Counted from the stretch's first letter, positions 33,241-41,064 are shown. The stretch: 64,000 bases of DNA from Brevibacillus antibioticus (GCF_005217615.1 NZ_SZNK01000001.1:3498501-3562500); one strand, 5' to 3'. The notes: generated by a model from the letters alone, not told the origin. Numbers and translations: made by a program.

Positions 33241-33440
33241 ATCTACATATAAAAACAGGTCAATCATGGTGGTATCTGACCATAATCGACCTGTTTAATG
33301 TATCCGAATAGCACTTTTTAGGGTATAAAACTAAAACATTGATGTGCGTACAAAGAAAATGAAAAAGTCTTTATACGAATACAACTTGAGTTAAGTCGAC
33401 TTAGACTCATCTGCCCTACTCATTCGGCACTGGGTGGGGT
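33195..33440. repeat. Duplicated boundary segment D, copy 2
   Basis: Near-identical to 26095-26340: OB-fold coding piece, terminator hairpin (AAACAGGTC / GACCTGTTT), then AAACATTGATGTGCGTAC and CATTCGGCACTGGGTGGGGT. The joint between VgrG sequence and the hairpin is at the same base in both copies. Confidence 0.75.
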
Positions 33441-33473
33441 CTACTCATCAACAAACCGCACTAGAATAAAAGA

Positions 33474-33504
33474 CCACAATACGGGTGGCTATCTCGTATT
33501 GTGG
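33474..33504 (-). terminator. Type C terminator repeat, perfect stem
   Basis: CCACAATACG...CGTATTGTGG, a ten-base perfect stem with A-rich DNA on the left. It is followed by GGTTATATTGTACGATCTCG, the same stretch seen after type A copies. It closes the immunity gene at 33582. Confidence 0.8.
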
Positions 33505-33581
33505 CATTATTGGTTATATTGTACGATCTCGATTTTGGGGCTGCAAATGGGTTTACATAAAACTTTTGACAGACCCAATCA

Positions 33582-34016
33582 TTAAACTATATCTCCAACC
33601 TGATAGTCTAGACCTAACCCATAAAAAGGAAATTCAATTGTTCCACTCAACTTCTTATCGTCCACAGTTATTACATTATTTTTTCGCAACAATATCGGCT
33701 TATCATTCAACTCTAGAATGCACTCCCCGTCCGTATCATTAAGCAATTTTCCAATGAACACCATTAGCTCATACGCCCAATTAGTATAGGAAGCTATGAT
33801 ATCAATGTAACAACTAAACTTTAATTCAATATCATAATCCTCGCTTGCAAACATCGCACCATGCCCACCCTCACTAATGGATAGCGTAAATCCATCACTA
33901 GAGACCGTAAATTTATCATCAGTTTCTGTTATCTCAACATCTTGGAATAGTCTGCTTAATGAAATCTTTAATTCACTGAATTCAGAGTACCCTCCAAAAT
34001 AAAAATTACAAAACAT
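33582..34016 (-). CDS. Immunity-type protein of unknown family
   Basis: 144 residues, strand-rich, soluble (FYFGGYSEFSELKISLSRLF, SDGFTLSISEGGHGAMFASE, YDIELKFSCYIDIIAS). ATG after AAGGAG. Not recognised; the layout recalls small alpha/beta immunity proteins. A decayed toxin tail ends about 21 bases upstream and a type C terminator follows, so immunity is inferred. Confidence 0.5.
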   Translation of the reverse strand: MFCNFYFGGYSEFSELKISLSRLFQDVEITETDDKFTVSSDGFTLSISEGGHGAMFASEDYDIELKFSCYIDIIASYTNWAYELMVFIGKLLNDTDGECILELNDKPILLRKNNVITVDDKKLSGTIEFPFYGLGLDYQVGDIV

Positions 34017-34036
34017 GATTTTTTTCTCCTTATCTA

Positions 34037-34185
34037 AGGTTTTAATCTCGTTATCTGTCCATCTTTAATAATAATCAGCTCATCCAAGGTTGTAATTTCA
34101 TACTTATTGAATTGTTGGTACAATTCATCCATCGAACCCGGGACAAGAATTTTCTCATCCCCAAATTGTTTACCCGTCTACCCAA
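34037..34185 (-). pseudogene. Toxin tail remnant
   Basis: The minus strand reads GKQFGDEKILVPGSMDELYQ then QFNKYEITTLDELIIIKDGQ and ends ITRLKP. There is no start and a stop just upstream. It is the conserved C-terminus of some toxin, placed directly before the immunity gene at 33582. Confidence 0.5.
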
Positions 34186-34194
34186 CTAATTGGG

Positions 34195-34560
34195 TTTAGA
34201 CTTGGTATTGTAGTAGGGAAGAATATCCCTCGACATTAGCCGAAACTGATGCATAATACGTTCGAGTAGGTCTTGACGCAAATCATTCACAATAGAATGG
34301 TAGTTCGCAAGTAGAGAACGTTTGATGAGTCAGTCCCATCGTTATCTCGAATAACCCTCATCAAGCGATCCATATACGGCACATAGAAATCAGCATCCCT
34401 GACAATTGAGAGGATGACACTCGTAACAGCTTCTTGAAACCTGTCTATCTCGCTCATGAAATAGAGAGAAGGACTGGCAATTTCCATAACAGCTTCGTAG
34501 TTCTTTTTAGCGTAAAGATACTGCACATACTCATGGATTTCCTCCGACAGAAGACCTTTA
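34195..34560 (-). pseudogene. Decayed helical protein end, not a toxin joint
   Basis: Frames join as LLSEEIHEYVQYLYAKKNYE, then SEIDRFQEAVTSVILSIVRD and VPYMDRLMRVIRDND, then DLRQDLLERIMHQFRLMSRD and ILPYYNTKSKPN. All helix, TPR-like in spacing, with one frameshift near 34285. It does not match the carrier. It could be the C-terminal part of a regulator or of a lost unrelated gene. Confidence 0.35.
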
Positions 34561-34670
34561 TACGTGTATTACATGGGTTAAGTATGCAATTGGTTGATTG
34601 ATGGGTTCATTCGGCACTGGGTGGGTCTAGTACATCAGCCGCCGCCATCTATATCTAAGAAAGAAAATGA

Positions 34671-34702
34671 CCACAACACGGGCGGATAGCTGGTATTGTG
34701 GT
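34671..34702 (-). terminator. Type C terminator repeat
   Basis: CCACAACACG...GGTATTGTGG, imperfect stem, A-rich DNA on the left. It closes the immunity gene at 34759. Confidence 0.65.
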
Positions 34703-34758
34703 ATGTTCGTTGTATTTTACAATTTTATTTTAGAGTTAAAGCATAAAATACTGACACG

Positions 34759-35280
34759 TCAATCATTTTCGATATCAGCACTATCTAAAAATTCGTCTGA
34801 AATATCAGTTGGTGGTAACTTTGAATACCGTTCACGCCAATTATCTATAGGAAATGCACCATATTCATATTCCAAATATATTCCCTGGTCAATTCTTAGA
34901 TTTCCCCCCCTTTCAAAATACTTAATTAAAGGTTCGTAAACGTTTGGATAATCATCAGTAATTATCTTTCCTTGCTCAACTAGGATGACCCATTCCAAGA
35001 AGCGCTGACAAATTGTCTTACATAATATATTGGGTTTACCTGGCTCAGGAAAAATACTAGTAATAACATCCTCTAAATCCAGATCAACACCTAATTCAAT
35101 ATCTAACACTCTCGCAGGGCTAAAAAATGGTCCCGATTTAAATGAATAAGACTCTAAAAATAATGTTCCCCTTCTAAAGTACTCACCAATCAAAAGCCCG
35201 CTAGATTTCTTTTTTACTTTTGAGTTTCCCCATGTAATTTTTGATATACGAGTTATAGCCTGTTCCATTAAATCAGTCAT
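34759..35280 (-). CDS. ISDE/LD-family immunity-type protein
   Basis: 173 residues from the ATG at 35280 (GGGGTG eight bases upstream). It shares EQAITRISKITWGNSKVKKK, GEYFRRGTLFLESYSF, CQRFLEWVILVEQGK, NVYEPLIKYFERGGNLRIDQ and PPTDISDEFLDSADI with the genes at 14839, 18479 and 21431. It overlaps the toxin gene upstream by eight bases, giving the clearest toxin-immunity coupling of this family in the window. Confidence 0.65.
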   Translation of the reverse strand: MTDLMEQAITRISKITWGNSKVKKKSSGLLIGEYFRRGTLFLESYSFKSGPFFSPARVLDIELGVDLDLEDVITSIFPEPGKPNILCKTICQRFLEWVILVEQGKIITDDYPNVYEPLIKYFERGGNLRIDQGIYLEYEYGAFPIDNWRERYSKLPPTDISDEFLDSADIEND

Positions 35281-35959
35281 ACAATTCACCCCGTTTTAGA
35301 TTGTAAAACTTAGCAACATTTTCTTCATAGCCTGGAAATGTTCCAAAAGCAGGTTGATCAGGTGCCAAGTCGTGAGCACCCGGTGGATCCCCTGTAAATT
35401 TCGTACCATCCCACGAGTTCGGATGACGATAACTATGCTTACCACTGTCCATAAGTCTTTTTTCAACCAATTCATGTCTCGCTAACTGCTTAAACCATTT
35501 TTTTCCTTCCCCATTTAATTCTCCTTCCTGTGCCTTTGCAAACGCGTATACAACTTCTGAGTCGGGCGTGAGTCTTGAATAATAATAATAGAGCCCTTGT
35601 TGATCATAATGACATAGCTCATATTCATTTAAAAACAAATGGGATTTTAAACGTTCGGCTTTCTTTATACTAAGGCCTGTGTTTTTAGCAAAAACCTCAA
35701 TATTATCCAATCCACTTGCTCTTATTAATTCTGCCTTTTTTGCTGCTGCTATATCAATTTTCAACTGATCTTCAACAGGAGGCTTTCCATATCTTTTTGG
35801 AGGTTTACCCGTCCCCTCATTACCATTATCACTATGACGATGATTCCATCCACCACCGTCTCGTTTTCCACGTTGGGCATCCCCATCTGGACTGGTCAAT
35901 TTACTGTTTAGCTGCCTGCTTATAGGCAGACCATGCTCCTCGGCTGGCTCAGGAAACAA
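35273..35959 (-). CDS. PxGAHD-type toxin with truncated carrier
   Basis: 228 residues. The first 45 are a scrambled carrier remnant (SPDGDAQRGKRDGGGWNHRH) ending at the NGNEGTG joint. The toxin end of about 175 residues is unbroken: GLDNIEVFAKNTGLSIKKAE, LYYYYSRLTPDSEVVYAFAK, QLARHELVEKRLMDSGKHSY, RHPNSWDGTKFTGDPPGAHD, LAPDQPAF. The His and acidic residues in RHELVEKRLM and PPGAHD could form a metal site; chemistry unknown. There is no ribosome site or secretion domain, so it is probably silent. The partner gene at 34759 overlaps it. Confidence 0.6.
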   Translation of the reverse strand: MFPEPAEEHGLPISRQLNSKLTSPDGDAQRGKRDGGGWNHRHSDNGNEGTGKPPKRYGKPPVEDQLKIDIAAAKKAELIRASGLDNIEVFAKNTGLSIKKAERLKSHLFLNEYELCHYDQQGLYYYYSRLTPDSEVVYAFAKAQEGELNGEGKKWFKQLARHELVEKRLMDSGKHSYRHPNSWDGTKFTGDPPGAHDLAPDQPAFGTFPGYEENVAKFYNLKRGELYD

Positions 35960-35992
35960 ATAAAGTTAATCCTCAGCATACACAAAAGGCTC

Positions 35993-36030
35993 ATTCCTCC
36001 CCTCATTCGAGTTGGAATAAGCCTTTAAAA
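35993..36030 (-). terminator. Type A terminator repeat closing the intact locus
   Basis: AAAGGCTCATTCC pairs with GGAATAAGCCTTT (one mismatch). The TTTGGTTTGTTGTTGTATTG stretch follows to 36085, directly after the immunity gene at 36108. Confidence 0.75.
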
Positions 36031-36107
36031 GTTTAAGTTTTTTAGTGTTTGGTTTGTTGTTGTATTGTATGATCTTATAATTGTAAAGTAAACCCTAAGG
36101 TAATCAA

Positions 36108-36512
36108 TTATTCGTAAACAATAAATACCCTATTTCCATTAGTAATTGCTTGCTCTAAGAATGTAACAATATCACTTGCAAGTGCTGGAAGAGTAGCTAT
36201 TATGTTTTTTGATACTTTAACTCTATCTTCTGTCAATTTCGTAGCATCGAATGATTTAAATAACTGTATTGCTTCCTTAATGTTTTTTATTTCCCAAGGA
36301 CTTTCCTCATACCACCCCTCGTAAATAGAATATTCATACAGAATCCCACTTTGATCTGTAACTTGCTCAAACATACAATCTAACAAAGTTTCAAAATATC
36401 CATTCCACAGTCGTAACTCGTACCTATCATTTAGGTTTTCGTATATGAGTGTTAGTTCAGGCTCTCCTTCAAATCCAACGTAATATGAACTGTTTATCAT
36501 TTCTGAACTCAT
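36108..36512 (-). CDS. Cognate immunity protein of the intact effector
   Basis: 134 residues, acidic (YYVGFEGEPELTLIYENLND, EYSIYEGWYEESPWEIKNIK, ITNGNRVFIVYE). Family not recognised. It starts four bases after the effector stop, and its GGAAGGAG ribosome site lies inside the last effector codons, so the two are translationally linked. As the only gene between the effector and its terminator it is almost certainly the immunity gene. An inner ATG (MINSSYY) is an alternative start. Confidence 0.6.
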   Translation of the reverse strand: MSSEMINSSYYVGFEGEPELTLIYENLNDRYELRLWNGYFETLLDCMFEQVTDQSGILYEYSIYEGWYEESPWEIKNIKEAIQLFKSFDATKLTEDRVKVSKNIIATLPALASDIVTFLEQAITNGNRVFIVYE

Positions 36513-36516
36513 AATA

Positions 36517-39468
36517 TTACTCCTTCCAATGTCCTTGATCCAAAATTCTCACTTGTTCAGGGGTAGCCGTTCCAGCTTTTCTAGCATCTATTGCATTAAA
36601 CCATTTATATCCTTCTACCCACTCATTCTCTCCAATCTTATAAAATGTCTGTGGTTGTTGCCCACCATTACCAGGAACCTTCCTCTGAATAACCCAAGTA
36701 TTCCCCTGATCAATTGGAGCACCCGGGGTTCTAGTATGCCACCTAACTTCATACTTATATGTCCCATCATTCCAAGTATAGGTTATTTGTTCATAACCAG
36801 CATTCATTGATTTAGCCTTCATATTTGCATTCTCTGGAATTTCAATCGGTGCTCTTTGGGCATAATGCTTTGCTATAGTTAATTGTTCTTCAGCACTCAT
36901 CTCAGAGAACTTTTTACTAGCTTCACCCGTCCCCTCAGTATCCCTTAGCACTCGTTCTCTTTCTTCTTTTTCCTTTCTTTCTCTTTCTTCTTTTTCCTTT
37001 TTTTCTTTTTCTTCACGATCCTTCTTTTCCGGCTCTTCCTCCTCTTTTCTACGACGATGATTTCTTCCACCGCCGCCTCCATTTCCATTCCCGTGACTGT
37101 CCCGCTTTTCGATAAAAATTACTGGCCAACTAATTCCACCACTGTCAATTGGATTAGTCCACATCACTCCAACTCGTATTTCTATTTCACCTTTCATCAG
37201 TTTATGAATTTCTTTAATTATCTCTTTTAATTCAATCATCGACTCTGCAAAACTCTTAGCCGCCGTCTTTAGCTTTCCATCCTTAAGAATGACGTGCATT
37301 ACTTCATTGATACTAGAATTAGGCAAAAGGACACCTTTCCCATTTCCCTCATGGTCACCAGACTTTTTCTTACCATCCGGCCCATCCAGCACATCCAGCA
37401 CATCCGGCCCATCCGGCCCATCCAGCTTATCGGCCGTTTTCACTGTCCGCATGACGGCTGTACCTGTTCCGGCACTAAGAAAGTTTGCCGCTACCTCTGC
37501 TACCACCATGTCTTTCTTAAACTCATTCTGGCCCTTCGCATAGCTCTGGTCTTCCGATCTGGTCCACAGACCACCGTTAAACAAGTTTTCTTGCTTGTAT
37601 TGGGCTTCCTTCGCGAATGGATCGAGATACTCGTTGTAAAGACCTTCTCCAAGCTTCCCTATATCTGAAAGGATTTCATCGCCCGACTTCTTGCCCGTAA
37701 CCGTATCTCCCACATAATTGAGCGTGTTGTTTACGCCTTGCTCGATACCTTTCACAATGCCATTGCGTTCTCTTAGTGTGCCTACTTCTTCGCCGCTTAC
37801 AAATTCATATAAATCTTGCGTGTTTTCTTCTCCCGCTAGACCTGTCAGCAGCATGTCTCCGGCATCTACTGCAGTATTCCACAAGCCTAACAAGGTATCT
37901 CCGAAAGCATCTAACTTCCCTTTCGCCTCAGCCACTTGGTTATTGAGGGCTCTTTTCGCCATGATAGCGGCCACACTGCTTCCCTGCAATTCCTTTTCAA
38001 ACGCACTTGGCATGTGATCAAACTCTGTACGCTTAGACGCCTCCAGCTTAATCTCCTCACTGCTGGATTTGTTTTCCTCCAACAGCTCGATCGTATCCGA
38101 CGCCGTTTTCACGGACAAGCTCTGCGTCCCGGACAAAGACACCGCTGCCCCTGTCAAGGTCAGAGCACCACTCGCACTGATATTCACATTCGAGGTGCTT
38201 TTCAGACTGACGCCAACATCCTTGTTCATCGAGATGTAGAGCATCCCTTCCTGGGCCGTCATCGTCAGCTCTTTATCCCCGAGCGTAAACTCTTTCCCCT
38301 GCGGATTCCCAAATGTCTTCACACCGGGGTCCTGCATTTGCCGCTCCTGCTTCTCGGCAGCGGCTCCTTTGGGCGCATGGCGCACGGAGTTCATGACCAT
38401 GCCGTCGTCTTCATCGGCGCTTGGGAAGTACAGCTTTACCTTCGAACCGAGCTCGGGCATGAGGTACAAAATTTGGTTGCCTTCCGCTGCATACGGGAAC
38501 CACTGGGCCTTGCTTGGCTCTTGCTTTTTGTCCATGTTCAGGTGGAGCTTGACCTGATTGCGTCCGATTTGAATCACTTTTCCGTCGATCGCCGCACCGA
38601 TGATGGCCTTGTTGTACAGCTTCGTTTGCTTGACGGCTTCTGGCACAGCGCAGACGTAGCTCCATCTCAGGAGTCCCTGCTCCAGCTTTCCAGTCACTTT
38701 TGTAATGACAAACGTTTGCCCTTCCCGTTGTACCTCATCCCCGATTTGCAGCAGGTCGTCGTAATCGAAGGCGTACGTTGTGTACTGGTACTCACTGACG
38801 GATGAAGAGCCGTTTGCGGCTTTTTTCATGTATGGTGCGATAGCCCGGTTGACCTCGTATGGCGATTCCTCTTCCAGCTTGATTTGCTTGCGTCCCTCGG
38901 GCATGCCGATCCACAAGCGTACCTTATGCGCACTCAAATCTGGGACGAGGACGGCTCCGACATGGGACGCGATTCGTTTTAAAAAGGTCCAGTCTGTCTC
39001 CTCGTACTGCATGATGTATTTGCCCTGCTGGCGGTCGTCGAAGGCTTGATCGATGACATCTCCACCGTGATAGATGGACATGATTTCGTCTACGACATCC
39101 CGGTACAACCGATTTACCTGTTGAAACGAACGTGTTTTTACGCTCATGTCCAACGCATAGGTATGCGACACGGCTTTTATTGTGACGTAGTGAATGTCCC
39201 GTACGACCTTGATCTCCACATGATCCAGCCGCCCCATGAAAATCGGCTGTTTTTGCCCGCCTTCCACCTTGTACAGCTCGATGGGATCGTGAGTGCCAGC
39301 ACGATTGATGATCTCGTCCTCTTTGTCTTCCGGAACAATTCCTGTGATTGTGAGCTTGGCATGCGTGCCTGTTTGATGAACGAACTCCAGTTGATCCAGC
39401 CGGATCGATCCATATGGCCAGACGACTTTTATATCCTGATAGGTCATGACGCCGCTTGTACGCTGCAT
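36517..39468 (-). CDS. VgrG-like spike/carrier protein with C-terminal toxin, intact
   Basis: 983 residues. About 10-290 is a phage gpD/VgrG-like domain (YRDVVDEIMSIYHGGDVID, YIMQYEETDWTFLKRIASHV), followed by an OB-fold (IIGAAIDGKVIQIGRNQVKL, ILYLMPELGSKVKLYFPSAD) and a short beta-helix-like part (STSNVNISASGALTLTG). Then come a long helical linker (about 470-700), a GDHEGNGKGVLLPNSS block, a Gly-rich turn and a Lys/Glu-rich stretch. DTEGTG at 843-848 marks the joint to a 135-residue toxin end (YKYEVRWHTRTPGAPIDQGN, IDARKAGTATPEQVRILDQG). I do not recognise the toxin fold. GDPD-type repeats near 690 are expanded relative to the decayed copies. Downstream of a PAAR-like gene. Confidence 0.85.
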   Translation of the reverse strand: MQRTSGVMTYQDIKVVWPYGSIRLDQLEFVHQTGTHAKLTITGIVPEDKEDEIINRAGTHDPIELYKVEGGQKQPIFMGRLDHVEIKVVRDIHYVTIKAVSHTYALDMSVKTRSFQQVNRLYRDVVDEIMSIYHGGDVIDQAFDDRQQGKYIMQYEETDWTFLKRIASHVGAVLVPDLSAHKVRLWIGMPEGRKQIKLEEESPYEVNRAIAPYMKKAANGSSSVSEYQYTTYAFDYDDLLQIGDEVQREGQTFVITKVTGKLEQGLLRWSYVCAVPEAVKQTKLYNKAIIGAAIDGKVIQIGRNQVKLHLNMDKKQEPSKAQWFPYAAEGNQILYLMPELGSKVKLYFPSADEDDGMVMNSVRHAPKGAAAEKQERQMQDPGVKTFGNPQGKEFTLGDKELTMTAQEGMLYISMNKDVGVSLKSTSNVNISASGALTLTGAAVSLSGTQSLSVKTASDTIELLEENKSSSEEIKLEASKRTEFDHMPSAFEKELQGSSVAAIMAKRALNNQVAEAKGKLDAFGDTLLGLWNTAVDAGDMLLTGLAGEENTQDLYEFVSGEEVGTLRERNGIVKGIEQGVNNTLNYVGDTVTGKKSGDEILSDIGKLGEGLYNEYLDPFAKEAQYKQENLFNGGLWTRSEDQSYAKGQNEFKKDMVVAEVAANFLSAGTGTAVMRTVKTADKLDGPDGPDVLDVLDGPDGKKKSGDHEGNGKGVLLPNSSINEVMHVILKDGKLKTAAKSFAESMIELKEIIKEIHKLMKGEIEIRVGVMWTNPIDSGGISWPVIFIEKRDSHGNGNGGGGGRNHRRRKEEEEPEKKDREEKEKKEKEERERKEKEERERVLRDTEGTGEASKKFSEMSAEEQLTIAKHYAQRAPIEIPENANMKAKSMNAGYEQITYTWNDGTYKYEVRWHTRTPGAPIDQGNTWVIQRKVPGNGGQQPQTFYKIGENEWVEGYKWFNAIDARKAGTATPEQVRILDQGHWKE

Positions 39469-39503
39469 GTTCTCTCCCCTCCTTCTCTAGCAAGCGCGGA
39501 GCG

Positions 39504-39878
39504 TCAATCCTGACCGTCTTTTTCAATCGTAATGATGCCTGAACGATTGCAAACGAGCTGTGACCTGCTCAGCAAGGCATGCTCGTTGTCGATGAGCACA
39601 TCTTGTTTTCCATCTGTCCATTTCGAGAACGTCTGTGGTACACACAAATCTCCTCCTGCCGCTTTGCAAAACCCAAAGCATCCAATATTCACGCCGGGGA
39701 CGTGATCGGCGACATTCATAACAGGCTTGTCAAGGCTGTACACACCATGGCACCAGGGTAAATTCAAAATGCCGGGGTCGGTTCCCTGACTGCACTTGAG
39801 GGTCGCTCCCCGCACAACATATGAGTACTCAGGACTGAACATCCCCATTGCAAGTGCTTGAAGTAACGCTAGCATCAT
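39504..39878 (-). CDS. DUF4280 PAAR-like protein
   Basis: 124 residues from the ATG at 39878, preceded by GGGGAGATAGG; the longer frame to 39950 has no ribosome site. DUF4280 marks: YVVRGATLKCSQGTDPGILN, VNIGCFGFCKAAGGDLCVP, KQDVLIDNEHALLSRSQLVC followed by NRSGIITI. Conserved cysteines could bind a metal as in PAAR tips. PAAR proteins cap VgrG-like spikes in contractile injection machines, and this gene sits 35 bases before the VgrG-like effector, matching that role. First gene of the intact locus. Confidence 0.85.
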   Translation of the reverse strand: MMLALLQALAMGMFSPEYSYVVRGATLKCSQGTDPGILNLPWCHGVYSLDKPVMNVADHVPGVNIGCFGFCKAAGGDLCVPQTFSKWTDGKQDVLIDNEHALLSRSQLVCNRSGIITIEKDGQD

Positions 39879-40021
39879 TAGACCTATCTCCCCTTCCAAA
39901 AAAATCCTCCACAAGCAACTTCCATATATCGACTTATTTTTACATTCCATCTAATAATCGGGATAAATTGGAAATTGCTTTATGGGTCAAACGTCCTGTT
40001 TCCTTATTTTTCTAAGTAACC

Positions 40022-40066
40022 CAAAAAGGCTCCCACCAACGCTACAAGAGCTGGGGAAGCCTTTTT
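40022..40066 (-). terminator. Terminator downstream of the LD-carboxypeptidase
   Basis: AAAAAGGCT(CCC) pairs with (GGG)GAAGCCTTTTT. T-runs on both strands. Confidence 0.75.
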
Positions 40067-40085
40067 GAATTCAAACATATTCACG

Positions 40086-41015
40086 CTATATCGTTACACT
40101 CTCTTCGATCACCAGCTCACCGTTTGTTGCATCAAGACTAGCCTCTACGCCCAGAGGGAGAGCGATGTTGCACGCGCCATGTCCGATCTGAATGTTCCAG
40201 ATGGTCGGCTTTCCGTACGGTACGACGATATTTTGAAACACATCCCAGACAGAGAAGCCTTCGCGCTTTTTCGGCTCACAATCGGTCCATGTCCCGATGA
40301 CGACGCCCGCACAATCATCAAACAAGCCACCCTGGGCAAGCTGTGTCAGCATGCGGTCAATCCGGTACGGCTCTTCGTCGATATCTTCGAGGAACAACAG
40401 CTTGCCTCTCGTATCGAGCTGGTAAGGCGTCCCCATCATCGCGGAGACGAGGGCGAGATTCCCGCCGACTACGGGTCCAGCTGCATATCCTTCGACGAGA
40501 CAGACAATTTCTTCCCCCGGCGGATTAATGATCGCTCCCAATGGCTCTGGACGAGTCATAGCGCGCAGTAAATATTGCTTGGACCAGTCATCCAGTCCAT
40601 GTGCGATATCTGAGGTTGCCATCGGTCCGTGAAGGGTAGCCAGATTCGCACGCTGTCCGAAAACGGTATGCAGCGCCGTAATGTCGCTGTAGCCGATAAA
40701 CAGCTTTGGGTTTTGGGCGATGAGGTCATAATCGAGCAAAGGCAGGATTTGTGGGGAACCGTAACCGCCGCGCATGCACATAATCCCGTCCACTTCCTCG
40801 TCGACGAACATGGCATTCAGCTCAGCCGCCCGTTGCTCAGGAGTTCCCGCCAAATACCCGCCGTACGATTCTCGGCACGTATCCGATATTTTCACCTTGT
40901 ATCCCAAACCTTGCAGCTCTACCATTGCTTTGTTCAGCACTTCTTCTGTAGCAGGACTAGAGGTTGCTACTACTCCGATTGTATCGCCCGCTCGCAATGC
41001 TTTCCCTTTGTTCAT
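40086..41015 (-). CDS. S66 family LD-carboxypeptidase / MccF-like peptidase
   Basis: 309 residues, cytoplasmic. S66 serine peptidases remove terminal D-Ala from murein tetrapeptides or inactivate microcin C-like compounds. The Ser-Glu-His set is visible: nucleophile Ser in LFIGYSDITALH (about residue 108), Glu in LLFLEDIDEEPYRID, His in QIGHGACNIALPLG. The N-terminal RAGDTIGVVATSSPA and MCMRGGYGSPQILPLLDYD are typical. It starts 50 bases downstream of the sigma-54 activator stop, so it may be in the same transcript. Confidence 0.88.
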   Translation of the reverse strand: MNKGKALRAGDTIGVVATSSPATEEVLNKAMVELQGLGYKVKISDTCRESYGGYLAGTPEQRAAELNAMFVDEEVDGIMCMRGGYGSPQILPLLDYDLIAQNPKLFIGYSDITALHTVFGQRANLATLHGPMATSDIAHGLDDWSKQYLLRAMTRPEPLGAIINPPGEEIVCLVEGYAAGPVVGGNLALVSAMMGTPYQLDTRGKLLFLEDIDEEPYRIDRMLTQLAQGGLFDDCAGVVIGTWTDCEPKKREGFSVWDVFQNIVVPYGKPTIWNIQIGHGACNIALPLGVEASLDATNGELVIEESVTI

Positions 41016-41064
41016 CTGTCCAGTCTCCTCCTCCGGGTTCTCTCCCCATTATCGTACATCTGTG

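Noticed and set aside
7139..36085. CRISPR-like spacing of repeated hairpins across the accessory block
   Set aside because: Repeats are kilobases apart with genes between them, contain T-runs, and no cas genes are present. They are terminators and cassette boundaries.
37936..38805. Long plus-strand open frame opposite the VgrG-like gene
   Set aside because: It is antisense to a well-supported 983-codon gene, has no ribosome site and an unnatural His/Arg/Leu-rich composition; a codon-bias shadow.
14400..39950. Prophage
   Set aside because: Only VgrG/gpD-like sequence is present. No integrase, terminase, capsid, portal, sheath or lysis genes, and the carrier copies are fused to polymorphic toxin ends.
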